Positions 1-7,987 are shown, counted from the first letter of the stretch. The stretch: 43,387 nucleotides of DNA from Clostridia bacterium (GCA_017452475.1 JAFTMJ010000088.1:1-43387), one strand, 5' to 3'. Numbers and translations: made by a program. The notes: generated by a model not told the origin, from the letters alone.

Positions 1-221
1 CTCGCAATTTTAGACGAGTAAATCTTGGCTTAATCAAGGCGAAAAAACGCAGACAATTAAAAAATTTTCAAGTTTTTTTAACACAGAGTAAGACGAGATT
101 TACCGTATAAAATCGGGGTTCAACTGGGTCTCTCTCTGCTAGGTATTTGCTAAACTGTCCTTAAGAGTACAACCCTTTCGGCAGTAGCTTTTTTGTGTTA
201 CGGCTAATTGTTGCTTTAGGG
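1..221. other. Window edge, no gene recognised
   Basis: This AT-rich stretch lies downstream of the minus-strand mscS-like gene. I see no convincing coding frame, tRNA or strong terminator hairpin. A weak six-base match (AACCCT with AGGGTT, about 171-221) could form a loose stem, but it lacks a T-tract. Either the mscS transcript ends in a way I cannot recognise or it continues beyond the window. Confidence 0.5.
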
Positions 222-1259
222 TTAGCTTTGCTGCTCCTCCATATCGGCGGAAAGCTCCCTTTGGTCTGCGTGAAACTTGGCGGCGCGCTTTTTGGAAAGC
301 TCGCTTGTATGGTACTCCTTTTCCTCGGGGTAGTTAATAACAACCTGCGGGAATGCAATATCGATGTTGTTTTCCTTTAAAATCATACGGTATTCACGGA
401 GCATATCTCTTTCTACCTGGAAGCGGAACTCCTCCTCGCACTTTGCCACAATTTTGATGGTAACATTGGAGTCCTTGTACATACAAACGCCCTTATAAAA
501 GGGACCCTCCACAATATCGGGGATATTTGTCTTTATTCTTTCAAGATTATTTTTGATAAGATTTTCCACAAGCTCAAGGGGAACATCGTAAGGGAAGTCA
601 CAGTCTGCCACCGCCAAGGAAAGCTCCCTTGACAAGTTAACCACATCTCCTATGGAGCTGTTATTTATAATAAGGATGTTTCCTGCCGCGTCAATTAGCT
701 TGGTGGAGCGAATTCCTATTTCCATAACCGTGCCGCGGAAGTTGTTTATTGAAATTATTTCGCCAACATTATACTCGTTTTCAAAAATGATGAATATACC
801 TGCAATAATATCGGCAATAAGAGGCTGCGCGCCAAGACCGACAACAAGAGTTAAAACTCCCACAGAGGCAATAAGGGCGGTTGTGTCAACGCCGCAAGCC
901 CTTAAAATCATTATGATTATAGCAATTGCGCAGGCGTATTTTACAAAGCCGTCAATTAACACAAGCACGGTTTTTGCCCTGTTGTTCTTCTCCATTCTCT
1001 TTCTAAAGAACAGTCTAACAAGCTTACAAACCGCATAGATAAGAACTATGTAGATAAAGCTGTTTATAAGTACGGGCACGTGCGCCTTCAGTGAGGCTGA
1101 CATTTTGGTAACATCCCACACATTTTCCTTCATCCACGTGGAAATCTCCGACTCAGGGGACACAAGCTCCACAACAATGCAAGCCACAAAGCCTGCAACA
1201 ACAAGGGAGAGAATTATTATCTCCAGCCATAAAAGCTTACTCTTTTTCTTTTCCTTCAT
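222..1259 (-). CDS. MscS-family small-conductance mechanosensitive channel
   Basis: Predicted 345-residue membrane channel that would release solutes during hypo-osmotic shock. Hydrophobic segments lie near residues 10-32, 60-84 and 105-122. A Gly/Ala-rich pore helix near 128-158 (GVLTLVVGLGAQPLIADIIAG) is the MscS signature. It is followed by the beta-domain start (NEYNVGEII) and a soluble alpha/beta region. I chose the ATG at 1259 because a GGAGG sits seven bases upstream. A longer frame reaches 1307, but that would run back into the upstream gene. The GGAGG is part of the last codons of the upstream 699-residue gene, whose TAA ends one base before this ATG, so the two are almost certainly translationally coupled. 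The length fits the short MscS/YkuT class. The C-terminal tail is charged. Family assignment is firm; gating behaviour is inferred from the family. Confidence 0.93.
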   Translation of the reverse strand: MKEKKKSKLLWLEIIILSLVVAGFVACIVVELVSPESEISTWMKENVWDVTKMSASLKAHVPVLINSFIYIVLIYAVCKLVRLFFRKRMEKNNRAKTVLVLIDGFVKYACAIAIIIMILRACGVDTTALIASVGVLTLVVGLGAQPLIADIIAGIFIIFENEYNVGEIISINNFRGTVMEIGIRSTKLIDAAGNILIINNSSIGDVVNLSRELSLAVADCDFPYDVPLELVENLIKNNLERIKTNIPDIVEGPFYKGVCMYKDSNVTIKIVAKCEEEFRFQVERDMLREYRMILKENNIDIAFPQVVINYPEEKEYHTSELSKKRAAKFHADQRELSADMEEQQS

Positions 1260-1260
1260 A

Positions 1261-3360
1261 TTATCCTCCATTTGGCACAGCGCTAAATTCAAAATAGAAG
1301 TATTCACTGCCCTTTACATCTGTATTTTCAAAAATCATATCACGGTCAAGGTCGCCTGAAACGACAAAATTCGCACACAGGGTGACACTTTCCGGCATTT
1401 CCGCCACTTCATAATATGCGTAATACAACCCTTCTCTATATTCAAAGTCCGTTTCAACTATTTCTATTATCTCGCCGCTTGAAAGCTTAAGCGCGCCGTC
1501 CTTGCTATCGGATATTACCCTGTCATCAAGAATAACCTCAAGCAAGCCGTTTTCACAGTTAGCCTTAAAGTCTATCCACACATCCGCATCAATGGTGCCT
1601 GATGGGTAAACGGTCTTTAATTCATACCTTATACCGTTTATTTCCTTGAACACTATGTACCTAAGGCTGTAGCTTTGGCAAGCCATATTCTCTGCCACAA
1701 ATATTGGCGCATTGGAAATAAGCTCGGTATCATCTAACAGCACGGCATAGTAAACATTTTCGTCACTTGATGAGAACTGAAGATTAAGGTAAATGTTAAT
1801 TGTTCCGTCCTCGTTCTTGGTTATAACCGCATCACCGGGGTTGCGATATGAGAAGCTATATTCAGGCACGGGGGTACTGTAATCAACCGTAAACGGTTCA
1901 CTTTGATATATCTTATTTAACCCCTCATCCATTATGTAGAAGGAATATTCCGCCTCACCTGCTCCGTTTTGCCAGGAAACAGAGGACATGGTCTTTCCGT
2001 AATATTCATCATATAGCAGAGTTTTTATTTCCTCACCGCTTGTTTTGTTTGTAAGAACTAAAAATCCGTTGTCGGGCAGCATACCTAAAAGGTCAATGCG
2101 GCTCATTCCACCCTCTAAGTCAACTGACACAATATGCTTAAGGTCATCGACTGTGGGAAGCGTAATGGACCTTGACGCCACCGCCTGCTCCTCCTTAACC
2201 TCGCCGCTTAATGAAACCTTGCATAGTTTTAGCTCAACGTAAAGCCCACTACAGCCATACGGCAGGTTAAGCTCAACGCTGTTTGCAACACCTACAACAT
2301 CGGGCACATAATAATATCCGCTAAGCCCTTCCTGCTTAACGCCATCAAGGTAAACATTAACAAGCAGACTTTCCTCCCACTCATCATTGCTTGCAAGGGG
2401 CTTGTTAACCGTGTACACAAGGGTTGCTGTGTTAACCCCCGTTAGCTTTAGGCTGTTAATTTCGGCATCGAGCTTTATTGGCTTCGATATAGAGGATAGG
2501 GTATTGTTTAGCTTATATTCACCAACAACCGTTTCGCCCTTACCCTTTATATTCGCCAACACCCTTAAGGCAATTTGACCTGCGGGCGGATCATACACGC
2601 TACCCTTAAAAAAGCCGCCCTCTGTTTTATTATTCAGCTCTGACTTCTTTCCGTCAGCTTCCATTTCAAGCACATAGCCCTTGCCAACGCCAAAGGTGTC
2701 GGAAATGTACACCGAATAGTCAATTTTTGCGCCTCCTGCTCCACCGCTTGGCAATAAGGAAACATTAAAAACGGCGGTGGGAGTGTCTGAATTTGTGGTA
2801 TAAAACCGCGCACCCTCATAAGAGGTCATATCCCCTTCACCATCCTTTGCCACTAAGGACAAGTCATACGCAAGCCCCGGCTTCAAGCCTGTGACAAGCT
2901 GAGTGTGCGCCCCCTCTCCCTTTACATCATATTCAAAGGAGTGGTACGGGTTTTCCACAACTAAGCTGTAGCTTTTTTCCTTCTCAAGACTGTCAAGCTC
3001 CACACTGTAGCTCACATAGTCATTGCCTGCGTTAAGCTCCAAAACCTCTATCTCGGGGGTGGGGGCGGTAATGCCCAAAATAATTGCCACTGATGAGGCG
3101 GCAGCAACCACAGTTGTTACCACCGTGGTGGCAACCGTTGTGGCAGAGCCTGTCAGCCTTTGCAGCAGCCGCTTAATGGGATTTTGAGAGGCGACTGATT
3201 TTTTCGCTTGCCCTTGGCTGGGCTTATACTCGTGACCCTTTGGGGAATGCTCCTGCACAGGGGCGCTGACCTCGGTGGCGGCGGCATATTGCTCCGCCTT
3301 AAAGGGCTTATGCTCTAAAAAGCTGTTATATTCTTGAGAGTTATAATGCTCGTTTATCAA
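1261..3360 (-). CDS. Membrane-anchored surface protein with Fn3-like domains, function unknown
   Basis: A 699-residue protein I cannot assign to a named family. Residues 1-60 are hydrophilic with no signal peptide. A short basic segment (KRLLQRL, about 63-69) leads into one long Ala/Val/Thr-rich hydrophobic helix at about 71-98. Everything after it, some 600 residues, looks like beta-rich extracytoplasmic domains; phrases such as LVTGLKPGLAYDLSLVAKD are typical of fibronectin type III. This implies an N-in type II topology. The start codon is TTG at 3360, chosen because a strong GGAGGAGG lies just upstream and no better start exists. A consensus promoter lies at 3392-3420. It is the first gene of a two-gene operon with the mscS-like gene, whose ribosome binding site it contains. 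A structural or sensory partner for the channel is possible but not shown. Confidence 0.75.
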   Translation of the reverse strand: MINEHYNSQEYNSFLEHKPFKAEQYAAATEVSAPVQEHSPKGHEYKPSQGQAKKSVASQNPIKRLLQRLTGSATTVATTVVTTVVAAASSVAIILGITAPTPEIEVLELNAGNDYVSYSVELDSLEKEKSYSLVVENPYHSFEYDVKGEGAHTQLVTGLKPGLAYDLSLVAKDGEGDMTSYEGARFYTTNSDTPTAVFNVSLLPSGGAGGAKIDYSVYISDTFGVGKGYVLEMEADGKKSELNNKTEGGFFKGSVYDPPAGQIALRVLANIKGKGETVVGEYKLNNTLSSISKPIKLDAEINSLKLTGVNTATLVYTVNKPLASNDEWEESLLVNVYLDGVKQEGLSGYYYVPDVVGVANSVELNLPYGCSGLYVELKLCKVSLSGEVKEEQAVASRSITLPTVDDLKHIVSVDLEGGMSRIDLLGMLPDNGFLVLTNKTSGEEIKTLLYDEYYGKTMSSVSWQNGAGEAEYSFYIMDEGLNKIYQSEPFTVDYSTPVPEYSFSYRNPGDAVITKNEDGTINIYLNLQFSSSDENVYYAVLLDDTELISNAPIFVAENMACQSYSLRYIVFKEINGIRYELKTVYPSGTIDADVWIDFKANCENGLLEVILDDRVISDSKDGALKLSSGEIIEIVETDFEYREGLYYAYYEVAEMPESVTLCANFVVSGDLDRDMIFENTDVKGSEYFYFEFSAVPNGG

Positions 3361-3391
3361 ATAGCCTCCTCCTTCCTGTTTATCTAATTAA

Positions 3392-3420
3392 ATTTTATCA
3401 TACACGAAAAGCCCAGTCAA
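3392..3420 (-). promoter_or_regulatory. Vegetative-type promoter for the surface protein/mscS operon
   Basis: On the minus strand, TTGACT (-35, 3415-3420) and TAAAAT (-10, 3392-3397) are separated by exactly 17 bases. It sits back to back with the plus-strand promoter at 3455-3483. Confidence 0.7.
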
Positions 3421-3454
3421 TAAAAATTTTTATTGTTAAAAAAATTTTTTAATG

Positions 3455-3483
3455 TTGTTTTTTACCTCACTATATTGTATAAT
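3455..3483 (+). promoter_or_regulatory. Promoter for the DUF1538/P-II operon
   Basis: TTGTTT (3455-3460), a 17-base spacer and TATAAT (3478-3483), about 28 bases before the ATG at 3511. The ribosome binding site AGGAGGTGG follows. Confidence 0.7.
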
Positions 3484-3510
3484 ATAATAAGTGTTTTAGG
3501 AGGTGGGAAA

Positions 3511-5064
3511 ATGCGTCAGCTTTACGGCTCGATTAACGAGTCCTTACATTCGGTTTTGCCTATTTGCGCAATAGTTTTGCTTCTTAGCATATCCCTATCT
3601 CCCGTTATGCCCGGAGTTATGGTCATGTTCCTATTCGGCGCTATGCTCATTATTTTGGGTATGAGCATATTTACCATAGGCTCTAACATTTCTATGGAGC
3701 CTCTTGGCGAGGGCGTCGGTATTCAGCTCAGTAAATCAAAGAGCAAGGTCTTTCCTGTTATTATTTGCTTTGTGGTTGGTGTGCTTATCACCATTGCGGA
3801 GCCTGACCTTACGGTGCTTGCGGAAAAGGTGCCCTCTATTGACAGCTGGGTGCTTATTTTTCTTGTCGCCTTGGGCGTTGGCGTTTTCTTGGCTGTGGCG
3901 TTTATCAAAACCAAGTTTAAAATTAGGCTTTCCTACATTTTAGTGCCGCTTTATGCCGTGGTTTTGGTGCTGGCGTGCCTGCCTTACATTTTTGATGTGG
4001 GCTCTGTTGACTTTATCCCAACTGCATTTGACTCCGGCGGAGTCACCACAGGCCCCATTACCGTGCCGTTTATTATGGCTTTGGGCGCGGGTCTTGCCTC
4101 TATGCGTAAGGATAAGCACTCCGCAGAGGACAGCTTCGGTCTTGTTGCCCTTTGCTCTATCGGCCCTATTTTGTCCGTTATGGTTTTGAGCCTTATTATT
4201 AAGCCTGAGCCTGCCGCAGAGAATGTGGCTGTATTTGACTACACAATTAACACCCGTGAGGCATTTTTGAGGTTTTTGGATATTGATACGGGCATTGTGA
4301 GATATGTCCAGGAGGTTGCCCTTGCCTTTTTGCCTATTGTTGGTATGTTTATTGTTTACCAGCTTATCTTTAAGAGGTTTAAGAAGAACCAAGTCATCCG
4401 TATTTCCATCGGCTTTGCCTACACCTATGTTGGGCTTGTTCTTTTCTTGACAGGCGCAAATGTGGGCTTTATGCCTGCGGGTCAGCTTATCGGTGAGGTT
4501 ATTGCCTTAAGCGCCTTTAAGTATGCCCTTATTCCTATTGGTATGATACTTGGATATTTCGTTGTTTCCGCCGAGCCTGCGGTGCATGTTTTGAAAAAGC
4601 AGGTTGAGGAGGTTACAAACGGCGCTATCTCCCAAAAATCAATTGGCATTGCCTTGTCTGTGGGTGTTGCGGTTTCCGTTGGTATTTCAATGGTGAGGGT
4701 TTTGACAGGAATTCCTATCCTTCCTATTGTTATTGTGGGATATATTATCCCTCTTGTTATTACCTTCTTTGTTCCGCCGATTTACACAGGTATCGCATTC
4801 GACTCTGGTGGAGTTGCCTCCGGTCCTATGGCGACAACCTTTATTTTGCCCTTTGCAATCGGCGCTTGCGAGGCGTTGGGCGGCAACATAATGACAGATG
4901 CCTTCGGCATTGTTGCCATGATTGCCATGACACCGCTTATCACCATACAGGTCCTTGGCTTGATTGGCAAAACAAGGCAGGACAGGAAGCTTAGAAAAAT
5001 CCATATGGAAATTGAGCAGATTGATGACGGTATTGTTTACTACGATGAGGGGGAGGCTGAATAA
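3511..5064 (+). CDS. DUF1538 family multipass membrane protein
   Basis: A 517-residue, very hydrophobic protein with about 12-14 membrane segments. It is an internal duplication: the same motif occurs in each half, FDSGGVTTGP near residue 173 and FDSGGVASGP near residue 430. This duplicated FDSGG-x2-GP pattern is what I recognise as DUF1538, a predicted permease whose substrate is not known to me. I take the ATG at 3511 because AGGAGGTGG precedes it with proper spacing. The longer frame from 3433 would start inside the promoter. Its TAA overlaps the ATG of the tandem P-II gene by one base (TAATG), so the two products are made together. P-II proteins usually gate transporters or enzymes in response to ATP/ADP and metabolites, so this permease is the obvious target. 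That pairing is inference. Confidence 0.85.
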   Translation: MRQLYGSINESLHSVLPICAIVLLLSISLSPVMPGVMVMFLFGAMLIILGMSIFTIGSNISMEPLGEGVGIQLSKSKSKVFPVIICFVVGVLITIAEPDLTVLAEKVPSIDSWVLIFLVALGVGVFLAVAFIKTKFKIRLSYILVPLYAVVLVLACLPYIFDVGSVDFIPTAFDSGGVTTGPITVPFIMALGAGLASMRKDKHSAEDSFGLVALCSIGPILSVMVLSLIIKPEPAAENVAVFDYTINTREAFLRFLDIDTGIVRYVQEVALAFLPIVGMFIVYQLIFKRFKKNQVIRISIGFAYTYVGLVLFLTGANVGFMPAGQLIGEVIALSAFKYALIPIGMILGYFVVSAEPAVHVLKKQVEEVTNGAISQKSIGIALSVGVAVSVGISMVRVLTGIPILPIVIVGYIIPLVITFFVPPIYTGIAFDSGGVASGPMATTFILPFAIGACEALGGNIMTDAFGIVAMIAMTPLITIQVLGLIGKTRQDRKLRKIHMEIEQIDDGIVYYDEGEAE

Positions 5065-5735
5065 TGAACGAAAACAAAATTATAATGCTATTCTCTATCA
5101 TCAGCCGTGGTAAGGGCGGACAGTACATTAGGATGCTTAAGGAAAAGGGACTTTTCTTAAACTACCAGTGTGTCGGCGCAGGCACGGCATCCTCTGAGAT
5201 GATGGATATTTTGGGCCTTGGCAACAATGACAAGGATATTATGATAAGCTTTGGCACATTTAAGGCAGTCCACAACCTGTGCGGTGATTTTAGCAAGGTT
5301 ATGGGCTCAAATATGGGCTATGGCGGTATTGCTATGGTTATCTCCCCTACGGCATTCAGCAAAATCAGCGCAGAGATAATCAAAAGAAACAGTGAAGAAA
5401 TTAAGAAAGGAGACGGTGACAATATGCACAGCGAATTTGAATACAGCTTAATTCTTATCTCCGTTAACCGCGGTTATACCGATGGCGTTATGCAAACGGC
5501 AAAGAAGGCAGGCGCCACAGGCGGTACTGTTATTAAGGCGCGTTTGGCTGAGGCGCAGGAGATTGAGGCTTACGCAAATACTGTACTTAACGACGAAAAG
5601 GAGATTGTTACCATTTTGGCGCCTAACAGCATTAGAAACCAAATCCTTGAGGATGTAAACAGGGAGTTCGGGCTTAAGAGTGAGGCGCAGGGCACCGTCC
5701 TTTCCGTTCCTGTTGACAAGGTGTTTAAGATTTGA
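5064..5735 (+). CDS. Tandem P-II (GlnB-like) regulatory protein
   Basis: A 223-residue cytoplasmic protein made of two P-II-like ferredoxin folds, about residues 1-95 and 112-223. Each half opens with a strand of the P-II type (IIMLFSIISRGKGGQYI and SLILISVNRGYTDGVMQTA). The second half has the typical helix-turn AGATGGTVIKAR, followed by a strand that includes KEIVTILAP. Ordinary GlnB/GlnK is about 112 residues, so this is a fused pair; a trimer of P-II folds would need an unusual assembly. It overlaps the DUF1538 gene by one base and is followed by a strong terminator. Classical glnK-amtB pairs show P-II genes beside the transporter they regulate, and I infer the same logic here. Which effector it senses cannot be read from the sequence. 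It could also be a divergent, non-nitrogen P-II-like sensor. Confidence 0.82.
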   Translation: MNENKIIMLFSIISRGKGGQYIRMLKEKGLFLNYQCVGAGTASSEMMDILGLGNNDKDIMISFGTFKAVHNLCGDFSKVMGSNMGYGGIAMVISPTAFSKISAEIIKRNSEEIKKGDGDNMHSEFEYSLILISVNRGYTDGVMQTAKKAGATGGTVIKARLAEAQEIEAYANTVLNDEKEIVTILAPNSIRNQILEDVNREFGLKSEAQGTVLSVPVDKVFKI

Positions 5736-5740
5736 CCTAC

Positions 5741-5765
5741 AAAGGGATGTGCGTAACATCCCTTT
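5741..5765 (+). terminator. Intrinsic terminator after the P-II gene
   Basis: The ten-base perfect stem AAAGGGATGT / ACATCCCTTT has a five-base loop and is followed by further T residues. It separates this operon from the lexA promoter 20 bases downstream. Confidence 0.85.
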
Positions 5766-5782
5766 TTGTATTAAATTTCCTC

Positions 5783-5811
5783 TTGACAAGCGTTTTTTTC
5801 TTTGCTATAAT
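5783..5811 (+). promoter_or_regulatory. Strong promoter for the lexA operon
   Basis: A perfect consensus: TTGACA (5783-5788), a 17-base spacer, TATAAT (5806-5811). Such a strong core promoter suits a gene that is normally held down by a repressor. The palindrome at 5816-5830 covers the expected transcription start. Confidence 0.88.
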
Positions 5812-5815
5812 AAAT

Positions 5816-5830
5816 GGGACAGAGTGTCCC
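5816..5830. promoter_or_regulatory. Candidate LexA operator (15-base palindrome)
   Basis: GGGACAGAGTGTCCC has perfect five-base arms around five central bases. It starts four bases after the -10 box, where a bound repressor would block initiation. It differs from the usual Bacillota box (CGAAC-N4-GTTCG) but keeps a GAAC/GTTC-like inverted GAC/GTC core. Autoregulation by the adjacent lexA product is inferred from position. I found no second copy by eye in the window. Confidence 0.65.
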
Positions 5831-5856
5831 AAGTGTTATTTTGTGAGGAGAAGGCT

Positions 5857-6456
5857 ATGGCAAGCAAAAATGAAGCTCTTTTTGAAAAAATAAAAAAATG
5901 TATTGATAATTTCTTTGACCTAAACGGATATTCCCCATCTGTACGCGACATTTCCGTTGTGATTGGCACGCCGAAAAGCACTGTGCAAAGGTATCTTGAC
6001 CAAATGCGCAAAACAGGAGTTATAAAAACGGGCAAGCGCGGCATTGAAACGGAGCATATTGCAAAGACAGAGCGCGCCGTTATTTCCGTGCCTGTTTTGG
6101 GTCTTATCCCCTGCGGTCCATTAACCGAGGAGGAGGAATATGTGGACAGCTACATTAAGCTGCCACAGTCCTTTTTGGGAAGCGGTGAATTTTTTATTCT
6201 TACCGCCCGTGGAGAGTCTATGATTGAGGCAGGGATTGACGACGGGGATTTGGTTGTGGTGAAAAAGCAGAACCACGCGCGAAGCGGCGACATTATTGTT
6301 GCCTTAGCTGACGGCAAGAACACCCTAAAAAGGTATTTTCCCGAGCCTGAAAGCAAGCGAATTAGGCTACACCCCGAAAACTCCGAAATGGAGGATTTTT
6401 ATGTAACCGAGCTATACATACAGGGTGTGGCGACAAAGATTATTAAGGATTTATAA
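5857..6456 (+). CDS. lexA: LexA-type SOS repressor
   Basis: A 199-residue repressor of the SOS response that cuts itself when stimulated by RecA-DNA filaments. Residues about 5-65 form the winged helix (GYSPSVRDISVVIGTPKST as the reading part). The peptidase S24 domain follows, with nucleophile Ser121 in ARGESMIEAG and general base Lys158 in NTLKRYF. The expected scissile bond is Cys86-Gly87 (LIPCGPLT), not the Ala-Gly of most LexA proteins; Cys-Gly is used by UmuD. The start at 5857 has GAGGAGAAGG upstream and gives a normal LexA length; a longer frame back to 5680 would read through the promoter. It is the first gene of a tight operon with an 84-residue protein and a Y-family polymerase. 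It may be the genome's global LexA or a dedicated copy for this cassette. Confidence 0.92.
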   Translation: MASKNEALFEKIKKCIDNFFDLNGYSPSVRDISVVIGTPKSTVQRYLDQMRKTGVIKTGKRGIETEHIAKTERAVISVPVLGLIPCGPLTEEEEYVDSYIKLPQSFLGSGEFFILTARGESMIEAGIDDGDLVVVKKQNHARSGDIIVALADGKNTLKRYFPEPESKRIRLHPENSEMEDFYVTELYIQGVATKIIKDL

Positions 6457-6710
6457 TGGCAAGGTATGAAAGAGTGCCCTTAAATGTGGATGCCCTATTT
6501 TTGTCAAGCGGCAAAATAAAGCCTCGGAAAATAATATTGAAGGAGGGCATTTTCACAATTGACAGGGTTGTTTCCCTTAAGAACTACTGCCCAAGGGTGG
6601 TGCCCTGCGTTTCCCCTGTGGAGTACACGGTTATTGTGGAGGGTAACGAAAAGAAAATTTACTATGAGCCACACAGCAATATGTGGTTTTCGGTTAAAAA
6701 ATACAATTAG
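6456..6710 (+). CDS. 84-residue protein of a lexA/polymerase cassette, function unknown
   Basis: A small basic protein I do not recognise. Predicted mostly beta-strand: alternating hydrophobic stretches such as RKIILKEGIFTIDRVV, YTVIVEGNEKKIYY and MWFSVKKYN suggest a small barrel or SH3-like fold. It has no signal peptide or membrane segment. Its ATG overlaps the lexA stop by one base (TAATG), and its own stop lies only eight bases before the polymerase start. It must therefore be co-induced with the polymerase. In other Bacillota a small YolD-like protein accompanies the UvrX polymerase and is thought to help it. This protein sits in the same position, but I cannot show homology. An accessory role in translesion synthesis is inference. 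Confidence 0.75.
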   Translation: MARYERVPLNVDALFLSSGKIKPRKIILKEGIFTIDRVVSLKNYCPRVVPCVSPVEYTVIVEGNEKKIYYEPHSNMWFSVKKYN

Positions 6711-6718
6711 GTAAAGAG

Positions 6719-7960
6719 ATGGAAAAAAGCAAGATAAGAGCTATTTTACACAGTGATGCCAACTGCTTTTACGCCTCCTGCGAGATGGTTTTACAGCCTG
6801 AGCTGCGGGACAAGGCGGTGGCGGTGTGCGGCAACACGGAGGAACGGCACGGCATTGTGCTTGCCAAGAGCGAAAAGGCAAAAAAGGCAGGAATCACCAC
6901 AGGTATGCCCAACTGGGAGGCGCTAAAGAAGTGCCCCGACTTGATTATTGTGCCGCCAAGATTTGAATATTACTCTCGGTTTTCAAAGCTACTGCATCAA
7001 ATATACGAAAGGTACACGGACTATGTGGAGCCCTTCGGCTTGGATGAGTGCTGGCTTGATGTGACCGACAACATAAAGAGCCCAATGACAATTGCGGAGG
7101 AAATAAGGCAAGCGGTAAAGGATGAGCTGGGGCTAACGGTGAGCATTGGCGTTTCCTTTAACAAGGTGTTTGCCAAGTTGGGCAGTGATATGAAAAAGCC
7201 CGATGCCATAACGGAAATTACCCCTGACAATTTCAAATTAAAGGTTTGGCCCCTTCCCTGCTCGGAGCTTTTGTATTGCGGCAGGCAGACAACCGTTCAT
7301 TTGGAGAGGCTGGCTGTGCATACAATCGGTCAGTTAGCCGCCCTTCCCCTTGACTATGTGGAGAAGAAATTCGGCAAAAACGGACACTCCCTGTGGCATT
7401 TTGCCAACGGGCTTGATGAGTCCCGTGTGGCGCACAAGGACCATTATGAGATGCCGAAGTCCGTGGGGCACGGGGTGACCTGCGTGGAAAATTTAAACAA
7501 TATTGATGAGGCAAACAAGGTGCTTGTTTCCTTGAGCCAAGACATTGGCTATAAGCTGCGGAAGACCCACCTTTTTGCCTGCGGCGTTTCCTTAACCGTT
7601 AAGGACAAAAATTTGGTGTGCCAAAGCTACCAGCTTAAGCTGGGGGCGCCAACACAGGACGAGCTGACAATTTCAAGAGCCGCCCTTAAGCTGCTAAAGG
7701 AAAACTACTCCTTTAAGGACCCGATACGGGCGCTGACCGTAACTGCCATAAATCTAAATGGCGAGGGCACGCCAACACAGGCAATCCTTTTACACGATTA
7801 TGATGCGGATGAAAAACGGAGCAAGCTAAACTGCGCCATTGACGACATAAAAAACACCTTTGGCAAGGAGATTATTAAGCCTGCGGTTATTTTGGACGAG
7901 AGCAAAATGCCGAAAAACCGCCAAAAGGATACGGTTTTGCCCGGGTTAATGCATAAATAA
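6719..7960 (+). CDS. dinB: Y-family translesion DNA polymerase (DinB/UmuC type)
   Basis: A 413-residue error-prone polymerase that copies past damaged bases. The first catalytic block is HSDANCFYASCE with metal ligand Asp13 and steric-gate Tyr18; this form is closer to UmuC (DVNAFYASCE) than to DinB. The second block, FGLDECWLDVT, supplies Asp109 and Glu110. SIGVSFNKVFAKLGSDMKKP near residues 141-160 is the conserved palm/thumb segment. A little-finger domain follows from about residue 240. The C-terminus ends in TVLPGLMHK, without a clear QLxLF clamp-binding motif. It is the last gene of the lexA operon, with a short gap from the 84-residue protein and a strong terminator after the stop. Control by LexA through the upstream palindrome is therefore likely. 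The symbol is family-level only; it could equally be named umuC or uvrX. Confidence 0.88.
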   Translation: MEKSKIRAILHSDANCFYASCEMVLQPELRDKAVAVCGNTEERHGIVLAKSEKAKKAGITTGMPNWEALKKCPDLIIVPPRFEYYSRFSKLLHQIYERYTDYVEPFGLDECWLDVTDNIKSPMTIAEEIRQAVKDELGLTVSIGVSFNKVFAKLGSDMKKPDAITEITPDNFKLKVWPLPCSELLYCGRQTTVHLERLAVHTIGQLAALPLDYVEKKFGKNGHSLWHFANGLDESRVAHKDHYEMPKSVGHGVTCVENLNNIDEANKVLVSLSQDIGYKLRKTHLFACGVSLTVKDKNLVCQSYQLKLGAPTQDELTISRAALKLLKENYSFKDPIRALTVTAINLNGEGTPTQAILLHDYDADEKRSKLNCAIDDIKNTFGKEIIKPAVILDESKMPKNRQKDTVLPGLMHK

Positions 7961-7984
7961 AGAGGCTGACTCCTGTCAGCCTCT
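7961..7984. terminator. Bidirectional terminator between the polymerase gene and the TRIC-like gene
   Basis: The ten-base perfect stem AGAGGCTGAC / GTCAGCCTCT has a TCCT loop. It is flanked by A-rich sequence on the left and T-rich on the right, and it lies between two convergent genes, so it can serve both. Confidence 0.9.
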
Positions 7985-7987
7985 TTG

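Noticed and set aside
1..200. tRNA or other RNA gene at the left edge
   Set aside because: A GGTTCAA-like stretch is present near 115-125, but no cloverleaf pairing could be found around it.
3940..4392. Open frame of 150 codons antisense to the DUF1538 gene
   Set aside because: It is Asn/Lys/His-rich and mirrors hydrophobic codons on the real strand; there is no ribosome binding site.
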